From: Megaleporinus macrocephalus
Taxonomy: Eukaryota; Chordata; Actinopteri; Characiformes; Anostomidae
Assembly (NCBI GenBank): GCA_021613375.1
Contig: CM038709.1
Location: forward strand, 34,243,915-34,307,914
Direction: 5' to 3'
Length of the DNA stretch: 64,000 nucleotides
In this document: positions 63,950-64,000 of the stretch, one piece after another
How positions within the stretch are numbered: position 1 is the first letter of the stretch
How the letters are laid out: each line of letters opens with the position of its first letter
Position numbers and translations under genes: made by a program
The notes under the pieces: generated by a model
The model's input: the letters and a program-made list of their open reading frames with translations, nothing else
The model's database searches: none
Told to the model about the DNA's origin: nothing

Positions 63950-63976
63950 AAAAGTAAAAAAAAAAAAAAAAAAAAG
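63950..63976. repeat. A-rich homopolymer run
   Basis: Nearly pure A run close to the window end, possibly a retroposon tail, but no body is recognised. Confidence 0.7.
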
Positions 63977-64000
63977 ACAAAAGTAAACCACAAATTGGAA

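Overview
The window looks like noncoding DNA from a ray-finned fish. It is AT-rich, full of microsatellites, and carries fish-type transposon debris: a Tc1-like transposase relic, L2-type LINE copies with the (TTGAC)n tail common in teleosts, a hAT-type MITE, solo and partial LTRs, and a tRNA-headed SINE. An otophysan/characin-like fish is a guess from repeat flavour only. I found no complete protein-coding gene, no functional RNA gene, no CRISPR array and no bacterial-style operon. Most open frames are chance or low-complexity frames, or belong to transposons.

The one host coding exon I can support is on the minus strand at 3014-3114. It holds a start codon, a signal peptide and the motif LKVVSKRGS, then a GT donor in phase 1. 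This matches the first coding exon of the IL1RAPL1/IL1RAPL2 family of neuronal synaptic adhesion receptors, closer to IL1RAPL1. These genes are very long, with a noncoding first exon and a large first intron. In that model 1-3013 is intron 2 and the sequence rightwards of 3114 is intron 1. A CpG-rich block at about 27.3-29.15 kb contains a minus-strand GTAAGC donor at 28624 and a GTAAGTG donor at 27577. Either could end a noncoding exon 1, which would make 29-64 kb the upstream flank. The exon 1 assignment is inference.

Layout: 1-3 kb putative intron 2; 3.0-3.3 kb signal-peptide exon preceded by a long CT-rich splice tract; 4.2-7.9 kb Tc1-like relics and a palindromic MITE; 12-15 kb minus-strand L2 LINE; 15.7 kb a (TA)n array; 17.7 kb L2 tail; 18.4-19.0 kb LTR element start with a tRNA-Leu primer site; 20.3 kb an exon-like island; 27.3-29.15 kb CpG-rich promoter region; 30.36-30.68 kb a solo LTR with a 5-bp target duplication; 33.5 and 36.2 kb an inverted pair of composite repeats; 39.94-40.61 kb a hAT MITE with an 8-bp target duplication; 48-50 kb two promoter-like stretches; 53.6-55.7 kb plus-strand L2 copy followed by a palindromic MITE; 58.6 kb a GT/GATA array; 63.25-63.6 kb a SINE. 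Several unique stretches without repeat character may be conserved noncoding elements, but that needs alignment.

I did not find a new biological system. The most useful leads are the il1rapl exon with its unusual splice tract, the candidate first exons with short upstream reading frames, the exon-like island at 20.3 kb, and three insertions or insertion fossils whose boundaries can be read exactly.
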